Source: Mantis religiosa
Lineage: Eukaryota; Arthropoda; Insecta; Mantodea; Mantidae
Assembly (NCBI GenBank): GCA_030765055.1
Contig: CM060953.1
Span: 22,577,687 to 22,641,686, forward strand
Length of the DNA: 64,000 bases
Reading direction: 5' to 3'
The translations under genes were made by a program, and so were the position numbers. The notes beneath the pieces are model-generated. The model was given only the letters and a program-made list of their open reading frames with translations. It did not search any database and was not told where the DNA came from. Positions 46,087 to 56,940 of this stretch are shown piece after piece; positions within the stretch are counted from its first letter, which is position 1, and every line of letters starts with the position of its first letter.

Positions 46087-46856
46087 ATTAAATTTTAGAT
46101 GAGTCGTATTTTTTACACATCTGCTTCACTTTCGTACCTATTTTGAGGACATGTTTTGCAAATCATCGTTTGCATCTACGGCTCTTATGCGACTGAAGCT
46201 AGATCCAGCGGTGTGGGTAATTCTGGGGTTGTTGCTTTATTTTTTACACATCTGCTTCACTTTCGTACCTATTTTGAGGACATGTTTTGCAAATCATCGT
46301 TTGCATCTACGGCTCTTATGCGACTGAAGCTAGATCCAGCGGTGTGGGTAATTCTGGGGTTGTTGCTTTATTTTTTACACATCTGCTTCACTTTCGTACC
46401 TATTTTGAGGACATGTTTCGCAAATCATCGTTTGCATCTACGGCTCTTATGCGACTGAAGCTAGATCCAGCAGTGTGGGTAATTCTGGGGTTGTTGCGAA
46501 ACATGTCCTCAAAATAGGTACGAAAGTGAAGCAGATGTAAGCCACAACCCCAGAATTACCCACACCGCTGGATCTAGCTTCTGTCGCATAAGAGCCGTAG
46601 ATGCAAACGATGATTTGCGAAACATGTCCTCAAAATAGGTACGAAAGTGAAGCAGATGTAGCAACAACCCCAGAATTACCCACACTGCTGGATCTAGCTT
46701 CTGTCGCATAAGAGCCGTAGATGCAAACGATGATTTGCGAAACATGTCCTCAAAATAGGTACGAAAGTGAAGCAGATGTGTAAAAAATACGACTCATCTA
46801 AAATTTAATAATTTTTCGCTTCACTGTGGTGTTCCAATACAGTTAAATCTCGACTT
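46087..46856 (-). mobile_element. Palindromic array of Penelope tails (non-autonomous)
   Basis: Three direct units of 131 bp (46115, 46246, 46377) meet, at about 46498, two further units in inverted orientation (period about 120 bp), making a palindrome of some 700 bp. Each unit contains the tail also found at the 3' end of the Penelope at 62-64 kb, including the hammerhead-like string (GAGCCGTAGATGCAAACGAT, then TTTGCGAAACATGTCCTC in the better copies). The unit is flanked by ATAAACCT on both sides (46079-46086 and 46857-46864), a probable target duplication. Repeat copies also create chance open frames. Confidence 0.8.
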
Positions 46857-47000
46857 ATAAACCTGATTTTGCTCATTCAAAGCCACCTACAGCATTGTAG
46901 CGTCTAACACATGTGTATTCAGCATTGCCTACACATGGTCTACAAACATACTTGCTGCATTATTTGAAGCAAAAGGTTAGAAACAGTGATGTATTTAACA

Positions 47001-47078
47001 TTTGAAAGTAATGAGTCGGTAATTCAAACACAAACATAAGTGAGTTTGTGTTTGAATTACCGACTCATTACTTTCAAA
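47001..47078. repeat. Perfect 35-bp inverted repeat
   Basis: TTTGAAAGTAATGAGTCGGT and the following bases to 47035 are exactly complementary to 47044-47078, separated by an 8-base loop. ATACTTGCTGCA occurs on both sides (46949 and 47078), so it may mark an insertion or local inversion inside the decayed piggyBac gene. Confidence 0.85.
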
Positions 47079-47084
47079 TACTTG

Positions 47085-48065
47085 CTGCACTTGTTACATA
47101 AATGCTTGCTCCTATTCTTCCCTCTGCATTCTCCAATTTGACAAGTCTTCCAAATGTTGCTCTACTGAGGAAGCGTATTTTGTACCCTTGTGGATTTATA
47201 TGCTGAAGGCAACTCTCCTGCTAAGTTGTATATGAATTGACATCTGCTTACTTTTTTACCTATTACTTCCTTATAGAGTACCCATGCATTAATAGCTGCC
47301 AAGTCCAACACATTGAAAACAACATGCATAGGCTACCTTCTGCATCCATATTTCACTGTGTACAGTTGAGCCATTTGATCAATGACGTCAATGCCGTACT
47401 TGGTGTTATTGTAGTACGCCACTGATTCTGGTAGCTATTTAGGATGTTGTTTATTTATAGTAACTGTGTCATGCATTGAACTCAAAAGAAGCACATTTTG
47501 CTGATTGAGGGATTTCCCTTCTACATTTCTTTATTGTGCCCACAATGCTTGTACTTTTACGCTTCAAACTTTCTGCAAAAACAAAGGGCTGTATAAGATG
47601 CATTACAACATGCTCTGCAAGAGGAACACCTGTGCAGCGCTGCTCATCTTTGCCCAGGTAAGGAAAACCATTCACCAGATACTTTAAATTTGCATCAACT
47701 GCAAGCCAAAACTTTATTCCAAATTTGTCCGGTTTATTGCTCATATATTGAATGAAAGAGCAAGGAAACAGTTGCTCATCCACAGTGACATTTTTACTTG
47801 GAAGGTAACACTGCAAGGAATTGGCAATAAAAGGATTCCAGACAGGAGTAGCAGCTGCAAAGCGATCTGTACTTAGTCTTTGAGAACGCGTGTCCTTGTT
47901 ATCAAATCACATAAACCACAAAATTTCAACAAATTTGTTTCTGCTCATTGTGTTCCTGAAAAATGGAGGTCCCCAGGTATTCGACCATAACTTAAACGGA
48001 AAGTTTTTCGATCCAACACTTTGTAAATACATAAGTGGTAGCACGAATTGCACTACTTTGTCAAT
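47085..48065 (-). pseudogene. piggyBac transposase, decayed
   Basis: Read from 48065 down: GPPFFRNTMSRNKFVEILWF, a stop near 47911, FDNKDTRSQRLSTDRFAA, then the open part 47816-47469 with NVTVDEQLFPCSFIQYMSNK, PDKFGIKFWLAVDANLKYL, NGFPYLGKDEQR and IVGTIKKCRREIP. Below 47469 the C-terminal piece is recognisable in mixed frames (VIDQMAQLYTV-like, CRRWPMHVV-like, NAWVLYKEV-like). The first catalytic Asp region (TVDEQLFP) is present. Stops and shifts make it non-functional. Confidence 0.85.
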
Positions 48066-48337
48066 AAAGCTTTCTTACTCATCGACAAAGGGTCTGCAGA
48101 GTGACATAAACCAATCAGGAAGGAAAACAACAGATGTAGACAGATCCAAAGGCTATTGTTCACACTTCCGTACCCGTCAGAATGACGGATTACGGTCCTT
48201 CTAGTAGGAGTTTATACCAGTTTTTTGAAAGGTCCAAAATGCTTAATTATTTGTGGACGTGTTTGTCAAGCGTAAGCCAGATATAAGTCTTCGAAAGCAG
48301 CGCATCCGTCAAAATGATGGGTGCGGTCCTTCTAGTG

Positions 48338-48944
48338 TTAACCAAACTCTGTATTGCTCTCAATTAAATATTTTAAAACTTCATTTGCTTTATGCTTTTA
48401 CATTAACGAAGGTTATTTTACCAGGAATATAATCTGTCTTTTCGTAATGACATGAAAACACTGCATTACATATTTTGTATCTGTGGAGATAATTCAATGA
48501 ATACTATAGCAAAGTGTGCTCAGAGGTTGCCATGCTCCAAAAAATGAATTAACTCTATAATAATTAAACCATTTTTAAAACTGGAACTTCCATTATTCTC
48601 TTGAAATCTAATTCTTGTTGCCCTAAACAGCATTTAGCTCCTGCAGGTCCTTTAATACTTCTCAGTTGTTCCACATTTCATTATGTTTTAAAATACTTGC
48701 ACAGTGTTGTTCATTTGTCAATCCTGCTTTTACCAAATGAGTCTGAGCACCAGCTCTCGTAGCCGTGGTCCTTATTTCACATAAGCTTGCCCCATATCTC
48801 TTAATACCCACATGACCTAATCACCTCTAATTGGCTGCAGTCGTGATATAGACTGCTGTGCGGTAAAAATGAGTTCATCGTTTAACATATGATATATATT
48901 AATATGTTAGAAGAGAATTTTCAAATTTATATTTTCATTCAAAT
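48338..48944. other. Intergenic, nothing recognised
   Basis: No supported feature in this AT-rich stretch. Confidence 0.3.
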
Positions 48945-49625
48945 GTGTAAGGACTATGATACAATGAGCACAAAATATCATTTTGAGTCGAACTAATACT
49001 CAATGCTCCACTTATTGCTAATATTTACCTAGAACGAATTTCGTTAGCATCTTCCTAACATCATCAGCTGTTGTCGACTAATGGACGTTGGTTTGGTGAA
49101 CTCATTGGAGGCGATAGGTGCATCTCTGTCGGTATCTTGATGAACTAGAAGTTTGGGTTTTCTTCAAAGGTAGCACTCCATTATCATCGTGTTGTAGGAT
49201 TGTTTATGTGCAAGGCAGTGCATGAGTAACAAAATTTGACAGGGCAATAACTTCATCAGCTCAAACCATGTTCCTTTGCACACGGTCTGCGTCACCTATG
49301 TCTGGGGCATTTTTGCAGAGGTTGGCTTTCTCATGTTGGCTGCAATGCGAGAACCAGCTTAGTCGTCTGCTTGCGCATGCATATACGTGCACCTTTGGAC
49401 TTAGAAAATGTTCTTGCATTGCACAAAAGAAAGTTCATCCAAATTTTCAAATTGGGAGTAGATTTCCCTTTCTTATATAAGCCTTATTCACTGAATGAAA
49501 TTCACTATTTCTTTGTTCATGTTCCTAAAATGCTCTTTAAGCCTAATGTTCAAATTCCTTTTAATTTTGCCAATGTAAAAGCTGTCACAGCCTTTGCAGT
49601 TTATGCGGTATAAAGAAATAGACAA
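48945..49625 (-). mobile_element. Penelope 3' remnant with GIY-YIG relic and terminal repeat (family D)
   Basis: On the minus strand from about 49615: FYRINCKGCDSFYIGKIKRN followed by LNIRLKEHFRNMNKEI, the GIY-YIG region of Penelope. After decayed sequence comes the family D terminal repeat, with the hammerhead-like motif at 49027-49075 and the end ATTTTGTGCTCATTGTATCA (to 48950). The endonuclease is frame-shifted after the His region. Confidence 0.75.
49027..49075 (-). ncRNA. Hammerhead-ribozyme-like motif (family D)
   Basis: On the minus strand: CTGATGA (49061-49067), one T, a hairpin with 5-bp stem GTTAG/CTAAC, then GAAA (49039-49042) and TTCGTTC. The core matches the hammerhead consensus CUGANGA...GAAA. 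Stem I is weak in this copy (CAG against CUA) and one unpaired U precedes stem II, so activity is uncertain. Confidence 0.4.
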
Positions 49626-49834
49626 ATTGACAATAGCGAAATATTTTTGGAATGATAATCGTAATATAGAACAAGAAGTCCATTTATTAAAAAGTGCTCA
49701 GGGTTCAACTGCATTAACCAAGTGAGAAAAGATATAAAGAAATATGAAGGAAAACTGTTCAATTTCGATAGCACCTTTGAAGGAAACCCAAACTTCAATT
49801 CATCAAGACACCTCCAAGGAGCTCAAAATGCAAC

Positions 49835-49945
49835 TGTCGACATTAGCTGAGAATGTTAGAAAGGTCCTAATGAAATGCATTCTAGGTAAACACCAGCAAT
49901 ATATGGAGCATTGAGTACTAGTTCAACTCAAAATTATATTATCAA
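49835..49945 (+). repeat. Penelope terminal repeat (family D), + orientation
   Basis: CATTAGCTGAGAATGTTAGA, then TGAAATGCATTCTAGG, GGAGCATTGAGTACTAGTT, inverted relative to the copy at 48945-49100. The hammerhead-like layout has a stem I of 4 bp (TTAG 49843-49846 with CTAG 49882-49885) and a self-complementary ATGCAT for stem III, but the core is CTGAGAA instead of CTGAGGA. Confidence 0.6.
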
Positions 49946-50531
49946 AGTGAAAATGATAATATTTTGGCTGTATTATCATATCTGCACTATGTCACATCTG
50001 TGATATAAATCTTAAAAAGCTAGCATTATTAGGTTAGGATTTCAAAATTTCAGAAAATACTGCTGAACTTCGGAAGCCTTGGTACAGGCTCTTGTACTTT
50101 GCTGCTGGTTGGCTTTGGGAGGGCCAATCTTATGGCATCCGCCCAAGAACTATTGCAATTGACAGCTCTGGCTAGGTTGGTGAAGGGGTAGGAGAAACAG
50201 AGAGCAAGTGGTTGACATAGAACAACATGTGTTTTCATCATGTAAACTGTGTTTTTTGTAATTATGCTGACCAGGGTATGTTAAACAGTTAAAAGTTTGG
50301 ACCACTTTCTAAATTACTCTTTGGAGATGTAGCTTTGGTGAAAATGATAATGGTGCGAGAGATCATTTAAAAGTAAACTACAAAAAAAGAAATGTTCCAA
50401 AATTTAGTGAAATAGGCGTACTTAGCAATTTACAATTTCACTATCTAGAAATAAGAAAAGCAGATTAATAAATGTAGGAATTTATTTACAAAAGGAGATA
50501 TATTACAATTTATAACATCTCGTTTCTATTA
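49946..50531 (-). promoter_or_regulatory. 3' flank of HEATR1 with polyadenylation signal AATAAA at 50481-50486
   Basis: A minus-strand AATAAA lies about 46 bases after the HEATR1 stop codon, placing the mRNA end near 50460. Below it there is no supported gene; the 63-codon frame at 50050-50241 has no known motif. Confidence 0.5.
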
Positions 50532-50729
50532 TTAGAAATACTTCTTGAGAGGCTCCCCAAGAATTTCTTCTAATTCTTGAACAGCTTTTTGACATGATGC
50601 TTCCACACTTTCTTCTTCATCCTCTAGTAGTTCAGCAAGGAAGGGTACTGTTTCTGGAAGGAGAGGTAGGAAGCTTTCTCCCAGCTTGCGAACCATTTCA
50701 CAAAGAACATTAAGGGCTGCCAGTCGAAC
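50532..50729 (-). CDS. HEATR1: HEATR1/UTP10, last coding exon
   Basis: On the minus strand an acceptor (TTTTGAACAG) precedes GTTCGACTG, and the frame ends with TAA at 50534-50532; entry phase 0. The 65 residues are the conserved C-terminus of HEATR1: VRLAALNVLCEMVRKLGESF, LLPETVPFLAELLEDEEESV and the ending EEILGEPLKKYF, which closely matches the vertebrate pattern 'LETVLGEPLQSYF'. HEATR1 (yeast Utp10) is a nucleolar HEAT-repeat component of the small-subunit processome, needed for pre-rRNA transcription and 18S processing. Confidence 0.93.
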   Translation of the reverse strand, partial: VRLAALNVLCEMVRKLGESFLPLLPETVPFLAELLEDEEESVEASCQKAVQELEEILGEPLKKYF

Positions 50730-51350
50730 CTGTTCAAAAACAAACAAAATTCATTCAAATTTTAACAAACCTGGAACTATAGATAATGTGATTTAAATGT
50801 CTTTAAAAATGAGATGTATATCAATTCATTTTTAAATTGCATTCTTTACTTATATATGATATATCTTCACTTTCACATATATCATATATATGAGAAAATG
50901 ATGAAAAATGAACATGGTTAAAAGGAAGTGTCTCTTTGTAGGAGATGTTTCTGCCTGCTGCCACTTTATGAAAGAAAATATGTTTGAGGTACTACAACTT
51001 TGAGCAACACTAGAAACTATGATAAGCACATCCTAAAAAATGTATGCTATTAAAACAACAGATTTTACAGATATGAATCTTTTAATATCATAGTATCTGG
51101 TTAAAGCATTTAATGCCCCAATGCAGTCCTCAAATGATTAAACTTGACCCAGGACTCAAAAATATCTACATATATAAGCTATGAAGTTCAATACCAACAA
51201 TGTAGGAAAGGAGTGTTTTCATGGTTCTGACTTCAGAATAGTTTCTTTCTGATAATAATGATCAGAATATTTCTATTTAAAGGATTACCAATAAGCTTTA
51301 AGATCTAATCTGTGGTTAAACAGATCACAGTATCTGAAAATGAAATAGTA
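50730..51350. other. HEATR1 last intron, no feature
   Basis: AT-rich intron; a TATATCATATATATGA palindromic stretch occurs near 50880 but nothing is supported. Confidence 0.3.
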
Positions 51351-52687
51351 CGAGGGGTATTTTTTAAGTAAGGTCCGGTTCATCGTTGTAAAAAAACTAC
51401 AAGACATACTTTCGTCAAATATGTTTTATTCAATTCTTCATACATTCAGCTGCTATTTCTCCACATAGTCGCCAATGTTGTTGAGACATTTGTCATAACA
51501 AGAGACAAATGTTTGTTCTCACTCGTCATAGAAGTCCACCGCCTGTTAGGAAAGTCAATTCATAACAGCTGTTTGCACTTCATCGTCCATCTGGAAATGC
51601 TTGCCGCCGAGACACCTCTTTAGATGCAGGAAGAGGTGGTAGTCGGATAGTCGCTAGGAGCAAGATCGGGGCTGTAGGGAGGATGATCAATCTGCTGCCA
51701 ACCAAAGGATTCAATGAGAGCTTGTGTCTGAGAAGTGGTGTGGTGCCTTGCATTATTGTGCAAGAGGATCACTCCAGCAGATAGCAGGCCGCAACGTTTA
51801 TTCTGAATTGCACAGCAAAGTTTCCTCAAAGTTTGACAATACACGGCTGCATTGATTGTTGTCCCTGAATTCATGAACTCCACAAGCAGAATACCACGTC
51901 TGTCCCAAAAGACTGTTGCCATAATCTTGCGAGTTGAGAATGACTGCTTGAATTTCACTTTTGTCGGAGATGTCGTGTGTACCACTCCATCAACTGTTGC
52001 TTGGATTCAACAGTCACGTGGGACACCTATGTCTCATCAGTGATGATATGGTCCAACAATGCATCACCCTCCTCGTGGTATCGGGTCAAGAACGTCAGAG
52101 CACTGGCACATATCTTTTCTTGGTGTTCCTCTGTCAGCATCTTCGGAACCCATTGATTGCACAATTTTCTGTAGCCCAGGATTTCTGACAGAATTCTGTA
52201 CAGAATAGACCTTGAAACCTGTGGAGAATGCAATGACAGTGTGGAAACGGTGAACCATCAGTTGGCACAAATTTCAGTGTTTACAGCGCGCACAAGATCC
52301 TTGCTAATGAGAGATGGCCAATCCGAGCATGGCTAATCATGCATGTTCTCTCTGCCTGCCTTGAATAACCTGACCCGCTTACAGACTTTGGTATCACTCA
52401 TGGCTTTGGGGCCATAAACTTCACTAATCTGGTGCTGAATTTCTGCCGCTGTTGTATTCCTTGCTGTCAAAAATCGAATAACCGATCTGATTTCACACCC
52501 AGCGAGCAGCACGATCATTGTAAACTTTTCCATCACACAGTACGGTCCACACTCACTGCCAACCTGACTCCAACTGCTCTGTCACTGTGTGCAAGGGATG
52601 CCGGGATTGAGTGGTATTCGCGGAAGTACAGTCGCCTTATTCTTCAACGATACAGGGCAGTGTATCTTACTTAAAAAATACCCCTCA
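51351..52687 (-). mobile_element. Mariner element in HEATR1 last intron
   Basis: TA at 51349-51350 and 52688-52689 flanks inverted ends CGAGGGGTATTTTTTAAGTA and TGAGGGGTATTTTTTAAGTA. Full length at 1337 bp. Oriented like the host gene. Its ends differ from those of the other two mariners, so it is a separate family. Confidence 0.92.
51620..52536 (-). pseudogene. Mariner transposase with a catalytic Asp changed
   Basis: Pieces in order: EIRSVIRFLTARNTTAAEIQ (HTH 1), VCKRVRLFKAGRENMHD, VSRSILYRILSEILGYRKLC (HTH 2), HIITDET (first Asp), MATVFWDRRGILLVEFMNSG, VILLHNNARHHTTSQT and HPPYSPDLAPSDY. In the second catalytic block the expected Asp (LLHDNARPH pattern) is Asn. Frame shifts occur near 52250 and 52010. 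It is inactive. Confidence 0.9.
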
Positions 52688-52799
52688 TACAAAGAATACT
52701 GGAGCAAGCTTTCATTCAAGTAAAAAGACAGAAAACTGTTTTCTTCTTTGTGCTGGAGTTAGTACTTAAGTGACAAGTTATTTCAGAGCCAATATTCTT

Positions 52800-52930
52800 G
52801 TGAGAATAAGAAACACTCATTGACTTTACGCAAATAAAAATATTTACTAAATATTTTTATTTGTGTAGTGTTTGTTACTCCACTGTAAATAGCTTAATTT
52901 TCTGTGTACTCATTGACTTCTTGGCTTAAA
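52800..52930. repeat. Decayed Penelope terminal-repeat relic
   Basis: TTTTATTTGTGTAGTGTTTG...CACTGTAAATAGC and TTTTCTGTGTAC resemble 58280-58340 (TTATATTTGTGTAATATTTA, CACTGTAGCTAGC). It includes the palindrome CAAATAAAAATATTTA/TAAATATTTTTATTTG at 52830-52863. Confidence 0.4.
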
Positions 52931-53499
52931 ATCATTAGATGCTATATCAATGTGAGAGAAATGACAGAAAGATTTTATAACCTCGTTCACTAGCAAAGGA
53001 AGTAGATAGTATTACAAAAGAATACAAATATGCAATTCAGCACAAGTAAGCGAGATAATTCATTTTTGTGATTATAGAGGCTAGCACTAAACTGGAAAGG
53101 TGAGTATTTACCAGACAATTGTAATTCTATTTAGAATTCTATGAATTCATTACCAACTTTTACACCTTCTCTAATTTCCATACTTCTAATAGTCACATCA
53201 TGTATTCTTAACTATTTATATCATCTTCACAGACATTTTGTTATTCTTTTGCTGCAAACCTGTGGAGAATCTGGAGTACTCTTCCCTGCCCTGCTTGTCA
53301 TTCTTTATATACCTATTATGCTTTTTGAATATTTTTTACTGTATCATTTTAGCATATTACATATGCATATGATTCTCTTGACTTATGTAAGGTTTAAAAA
53401 CATTAACTTTGAGCAGTATCAAAGGTTTGCTTCCCAAACATGAGAATAGGAAGGAAAAAGAAATATTAAGTATTTTTTATGAATTCAGTCGAAACTTAC

Positions 53500-53658
53500 C
53501 TGAGGCATATCATGCCTTGTTTTCAGCAATAACTGATAATTCAGCTGCTTCCATAAGAAATCGTCTCCGACAGCTACAGTAAATTCAACAATAGTAGGAC
53601 TGAGAAGTGACGTCACCCGTGATTGAAATACATCAATTCCTCCAAGTGTGTTCTCCAA
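53500..53658 (-). CDS. HEATR1: HEATR1/UTP10, penultimate coding exon
   Basis: Minus-strand acceptor TTGTATAG and donor GTAAGT; phase 0 at both ends, 53 codons. It reads LENTLGGIDVFQSRVTSLLS, then FTVAVGDDFLWKQLNYQLLL and KTRHDMPQ. The block 'AVGDDxLWKxLNYQxLLKTR' is strongly conserved in HEATR1/Utp10. It splices in frame to the last exon (VRLAALN). Confidence 0.93.
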
Positions 53659-54241
53659 CTATACAAGAAAAATGTTATTTACAAAACAGATTTAGCACCC
53701 ACATACAATAAAACAAGCCATCTAGTGCAAATGTGATTTAAAAAAGAAAAGCTACTGATATAACCTTTCTGAAAATAAATTTGAAGTTTGTTAATCTTTG
53801 TTTCAAATAACCTTGCCCTGCCTTCCCCTTTCCCCTAATTGGTTAATGTTTTCTGTGCCATAGGCACTGCTTTCACACCATGTGGAAACCTGCAGTAAAA
53901 TCATAATAATTTTCGGCATGATAAATAAAATCATGCAAATAAAGATGCAGAAATACAGGTTTATAATGAAACTCAACTCCACGTCGAATGATAATGTCTG
54001 ACAAATCCAGTTCAAAGGTCAGTGATAAAAGTAATATAAACAACTATGACACGACTACCAATAAATGCATGAGCTATTGTCAGTCATCCTGAGAGGCAGG
54101 TTTGAAGCAAAAAGATCCTCCTCTTTATTTTGTGTTAAGAATTAACATACATTCCAGATAAATTAACTATGTTATGTAATATAATTCATATGGTTATGAA
54201 AATATAAATTTGACAATTCTCTTCAGGCATATTCAGATATA
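53659..54241. other. HEATR1 intron, no feature
   Basis: AT-rich intron up to the mariner at 54242. The 70-codon minus-strand frame at 53803-54015 has no known motif. Confidence 0.3.
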
Positions 54242-55521
54242 AGGGGCATTCAAAAAGAAACAAGCCGGAGTCTAGTATGCGCAAACTGGTGACAGGATGG
54301 TAATATCATGGCATGTGTAATGAAGTGTTGTTCCAACCAGAGTGTGGAAGTTCACAGCCCATCGCTAGAGGGCATGCATGCACATCATGTGCCTATATAA
54401 AGCTAGCAGCAGCATGAATCAGTCGTCCAACGCTGCCAGTCACATTGCGAAAATGGAGGCTTCAAAAGAAGAGCATAGAGGTGTTTTGTTTTCTGACAGC
54501 AGTAGTAGAGGGAATGGACATTCATCAACGAATGTCACAAGTGTACGGCAAACACTGCATGTCCCTTGCAAGGGTCAAGGTGTGGCACAAGCGCTTCACG
54601 GGAGGATGGGTGTCGCTAGCCAATGATGCACGATCTGGGGCACCACAGTGCATTACCGATGACATCGTCCAGCTGGTTGATGCACTCATTACCCAGGACT
54701 GCTGAGGTCAGATTGAGCGTCAGAAGTGTTCACACCCTCATGAAGGAACGACTATTCTTGCGAAAAGCGTGTGCCCAATGGGTGCCCCACAGTCGTCAAC
54801 CACACCAGGAAGCATGTCGAATGGCCCGCTGTCTTGGTCATCTGCAGTGCTATGGCATGGAAGGGAATGAGTTCCTGGCATGAGTGGTGGCTGGAGATGA
54901 GTCATGATGTCATCACTTTGAACCGGAATCAATACAATAAAGAAGTCTCCAATGGAAGCATTCAGGGTCACCTCCACCACCAAAAAAAAAAAGTTAAGGC
55001 CATCCACACAAGTACAGGAAAGGTGATACTGTCATTCTTTTTTGACCAAGTTTGTCCCCTTCTGATACAGTTCCTGCAGCACAGGACAACAGTGAATGCC
55101 CAGTGTTACTCGCAATCCTTGACCAATCTTCGCCAAGCAATCAAATCAAAAGGAACTGGCTATCCCACACATGGAGTCATTCTTCTCCATGACAATGCAA
55201 AGTCTCATATGGCCAACACAGTGGCGGCACTCCTGCAGAAATTGAAATGGGAGGTTCTCAGCCATCCTCAATACAGTCCAGACCTCTCTCCCTGTGATTA
55301 TGCCATTTTTGGTCCCCTTAAAAAGACTCTGAGGGATGAAGACCTACAGCTGTACATGAAGAACTGGCTCACATCGCAGCCCTGGGACTTTTATGAGACA
55401 GCCATTTACCGCCTTGTGTCACAGTGGTACAAGTGTCTCAACAGCTAGGGCCAATACTTCTAAAATACAGATACTGGTTTCTTTAATTATGTCTCTGGCA
55501 CATTTCTTTTTGAACGCACCT
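54242..55521 (+). mobile_element. Mariner element in HEATR1 intron, antisense to the gene
   Basis: TA at 54240-54241 and 55522-55523 flanks inverted ends AGGGGCATTCAAAAAGAAAC and AGGTGCGTTCAAAAAGAAAT. Length 1280 bp. A third mariner family, opposite in orientation to HEATR1. Confidence 0.92.
54454..55448 (+). pseudogene. Mariner transposase, frame-shifted
   Basis: GMDIHQRMSQVYGKHCMSLA and VKVWHKRFTGGWVSLANDAR form the HTH region; VVAGDES (first Asp) near 54890 lies between two stops. The C-terminal half is open: KVKAIHTSTGKVILSFFFDQ, GVILLHDNAKSHMANTV (second Asp) and HPQYSPDLSPCDYAIFGPLK. All catalytic Asp are kept while frames are broken in the middle, including at a run of A near 54980. 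Confidence 0.9.
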
Positions 55522-55810
55522 TATATATCATCATGTGAAATAATGAACTCATTTTTACCAACACACAACAGCAGCCAATGAGAGGTGATTAGTTCACATG
55601 AGCGTTAAGAGATACGGGGCAAGCATATTTGAAACAAGGATTAGATGTGATGAGTGCTTCAAATTTGTTTACAAACAAAGCTTGGATATACCACTTAAAT
55701 TATAAGCTATGAAAACTCCTCTTTCATTTCTGTTTTAATTAGTAGATTTCAAATGAAAAATTGTATGAATCAGCATGAAAATAATTCTCAAATACATTAG
55801 TTCATAATAC

Positions 55811-56099
55811 CTGGTCCATTAGTGGCTGCATCAAAATGTCAAACCGTTCTTTGTTTACAAAACCTTGTCCATTGTCATATTTAAACACCTTAAGCAGTGT
55901 TTCCAAAACATACTGAAGCAACAACTGAGCATTAGCCTCTGCTTCAGGACCTAATCCAAAAAGCAGTCCACCTTCTGTCTTGTCCTTTTCTATTTTCACA
56001 ATATTTAATCTATTTAAGAAATTTGATGCATTTTGGACCAATCTTCCTGCAAAGAGCACATACAGTCCCTTAAGAGAGTCTGCAATGCTACTTGACAGC
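55811..56099 (-). CDS. HEATR1: HEATR1/UTP10 internal exon
   Basis: Minus-strand acceptor ATTTTGCAG and donor GTATTA; enters in phase 2 and leaves in phase 0. Encodes LSSSIADSLKGLYVLFAGRL, LLLQYVLETLLKVFKYDNGQ and VNKERFDILMQPLMDQ, the region before the AVGDD block in HEATR1. These helices belong to the C-terminal HEAT-like array. A charged insertion (KIEKDKTEGG) lies in the middle. Confidence 0.92.
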
Positions 56100-56316
56100 C
56101 TGCAAAATAAAACATACAATTAACACGTAAAAACACAGAAGCTAACAACCGTGAAGCAACAAGTACTACATAAAATATAATTATTTGTCACAAACTTCAT
56201 TTATCTTTTTAAGAAGATTGATGAAATATCCACAGAATTCGAGAATTGTTCAGATAAATTCAGCTATCAATTTAAAATTTTATAAAGTTGCAATTATAAA
56301 TTTAATTAATACATAC

Positions 56317-56709
56317 CTATAGAAGGTAATAGCTCTGTATTTATAATCCTCTAAACTCGTGGCCCAGTGGAAGAGATTGTAATACAAGGGACGGAATGTT
56401 GCTTCAGAAAGCTTCAGTACTAATGCAACTAAAGCTGCCACTACATGTCCCTCGGCCTCCATAATATCATTATCAGATATTCCTGTGTCCACACTATCTG
56501 CCCTAAACTGCAATGCTTCAGTGAAAAAAGCTGTAAGTTCCTGCATCAGTTGGGTCAGTTCTGATGATTCCACTGAAGAAAAACTATCTGCCAGTGTAGT
56601 TAGCAGTGGTCCAAGAGCTGAAAACTTGTTCTTCTTCAAAATCCTCTTATAGCACCGATCAACTGAAGGGATCAAAATTCTGCCAGCAATACTGCTAGCT
56701 AATTTTTGC
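56317..56709 (-). CDS. HEATR1: HEATR1/UTP10 internal exon
   Basis: Acceptor TTTCCTCAG, donor GTATGT; phase 2 at both ends, 393 nt. Starts QKLASSIAGRILIPSVDRCY and includes LKKNKFSALGPLLTTLADSF, VVAALVALVLKLSEATFRPL and YYNLFHWATSLEDYKYRAIT. The segment 'LSEATFRPLYYNLFHWA' is a conserved HEATR1 C-terminal motif. A Ser/Asp-rich acidic linker sits between helices. It joins to the next exon through a split Arg codon. Confidence 0.93.
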
Positions 56710-56794
56710 CTGAGGAAATAAAAAGTATTTATTAAGAACAAAAAACGTTCTCCATTTTATATTAATCTAAAATAAAAGAAACGGGAGATATTAA

Positions 56795-56940
56795 TATAAT
56801 TTTGAGTCAAACTAATACTCGATGCTCCATATATTGCTAGTGTTTACCTAGAATGCATTTCGTTAGAACCTTCCTAACATCCTAACTAATGTCAACTCAC
56901 GAGGATGTAAGGAAGGTCCTAATGAAACACATTTTCTGCA
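56795..56940. repeat. Inverted pair of family D Penelope tails
   Basis: TTTTGAGTCAAACTAATACT, TGCATTTCGTTAGAACC and TTCCTAACATCC (minus orientation) are followed directly by GAGGATGTAAGGAAGGTCCT and ATGAAACACATTT (+ orientation). The two halves form a hairpin. Both hammerhead-like cores are decayed. Confidence 0.55.

Larger units (their letters stand above)
45768..48337 (-). mobile_element. piggyBac-type element, split by a Penelope-tail array
   Basis: TTAA flanks both sides (45764-45767 and 48338-48341). Read inwards, the ends share ACTAG, GAAGGACC and CCCATCATTTTGACGG, the left end having an extra segment. A third copy of the terminal motif lies subterminally (48170-48205, GTCAGAATGACGG...CGGTCCTTCTAG). 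The transposase runs on the minus strand. The 46087-46856 Penelope-tail array is inserted inside. Confidence 0.8.

Noticed and set aside
46156..46745. Repeated 76-100 codon frames
   Set aside because: They arise because the 131-bp repeat units stay open by chance; the sequence is Penelope tail.
46115..46756. Regular repeats that could suggest a CRISPR-like or satellite array
   Set aside because: Units are 120-131 bp, invert in the middle, and match Penelope 3' ends; the flanking duplication shows an insertion.
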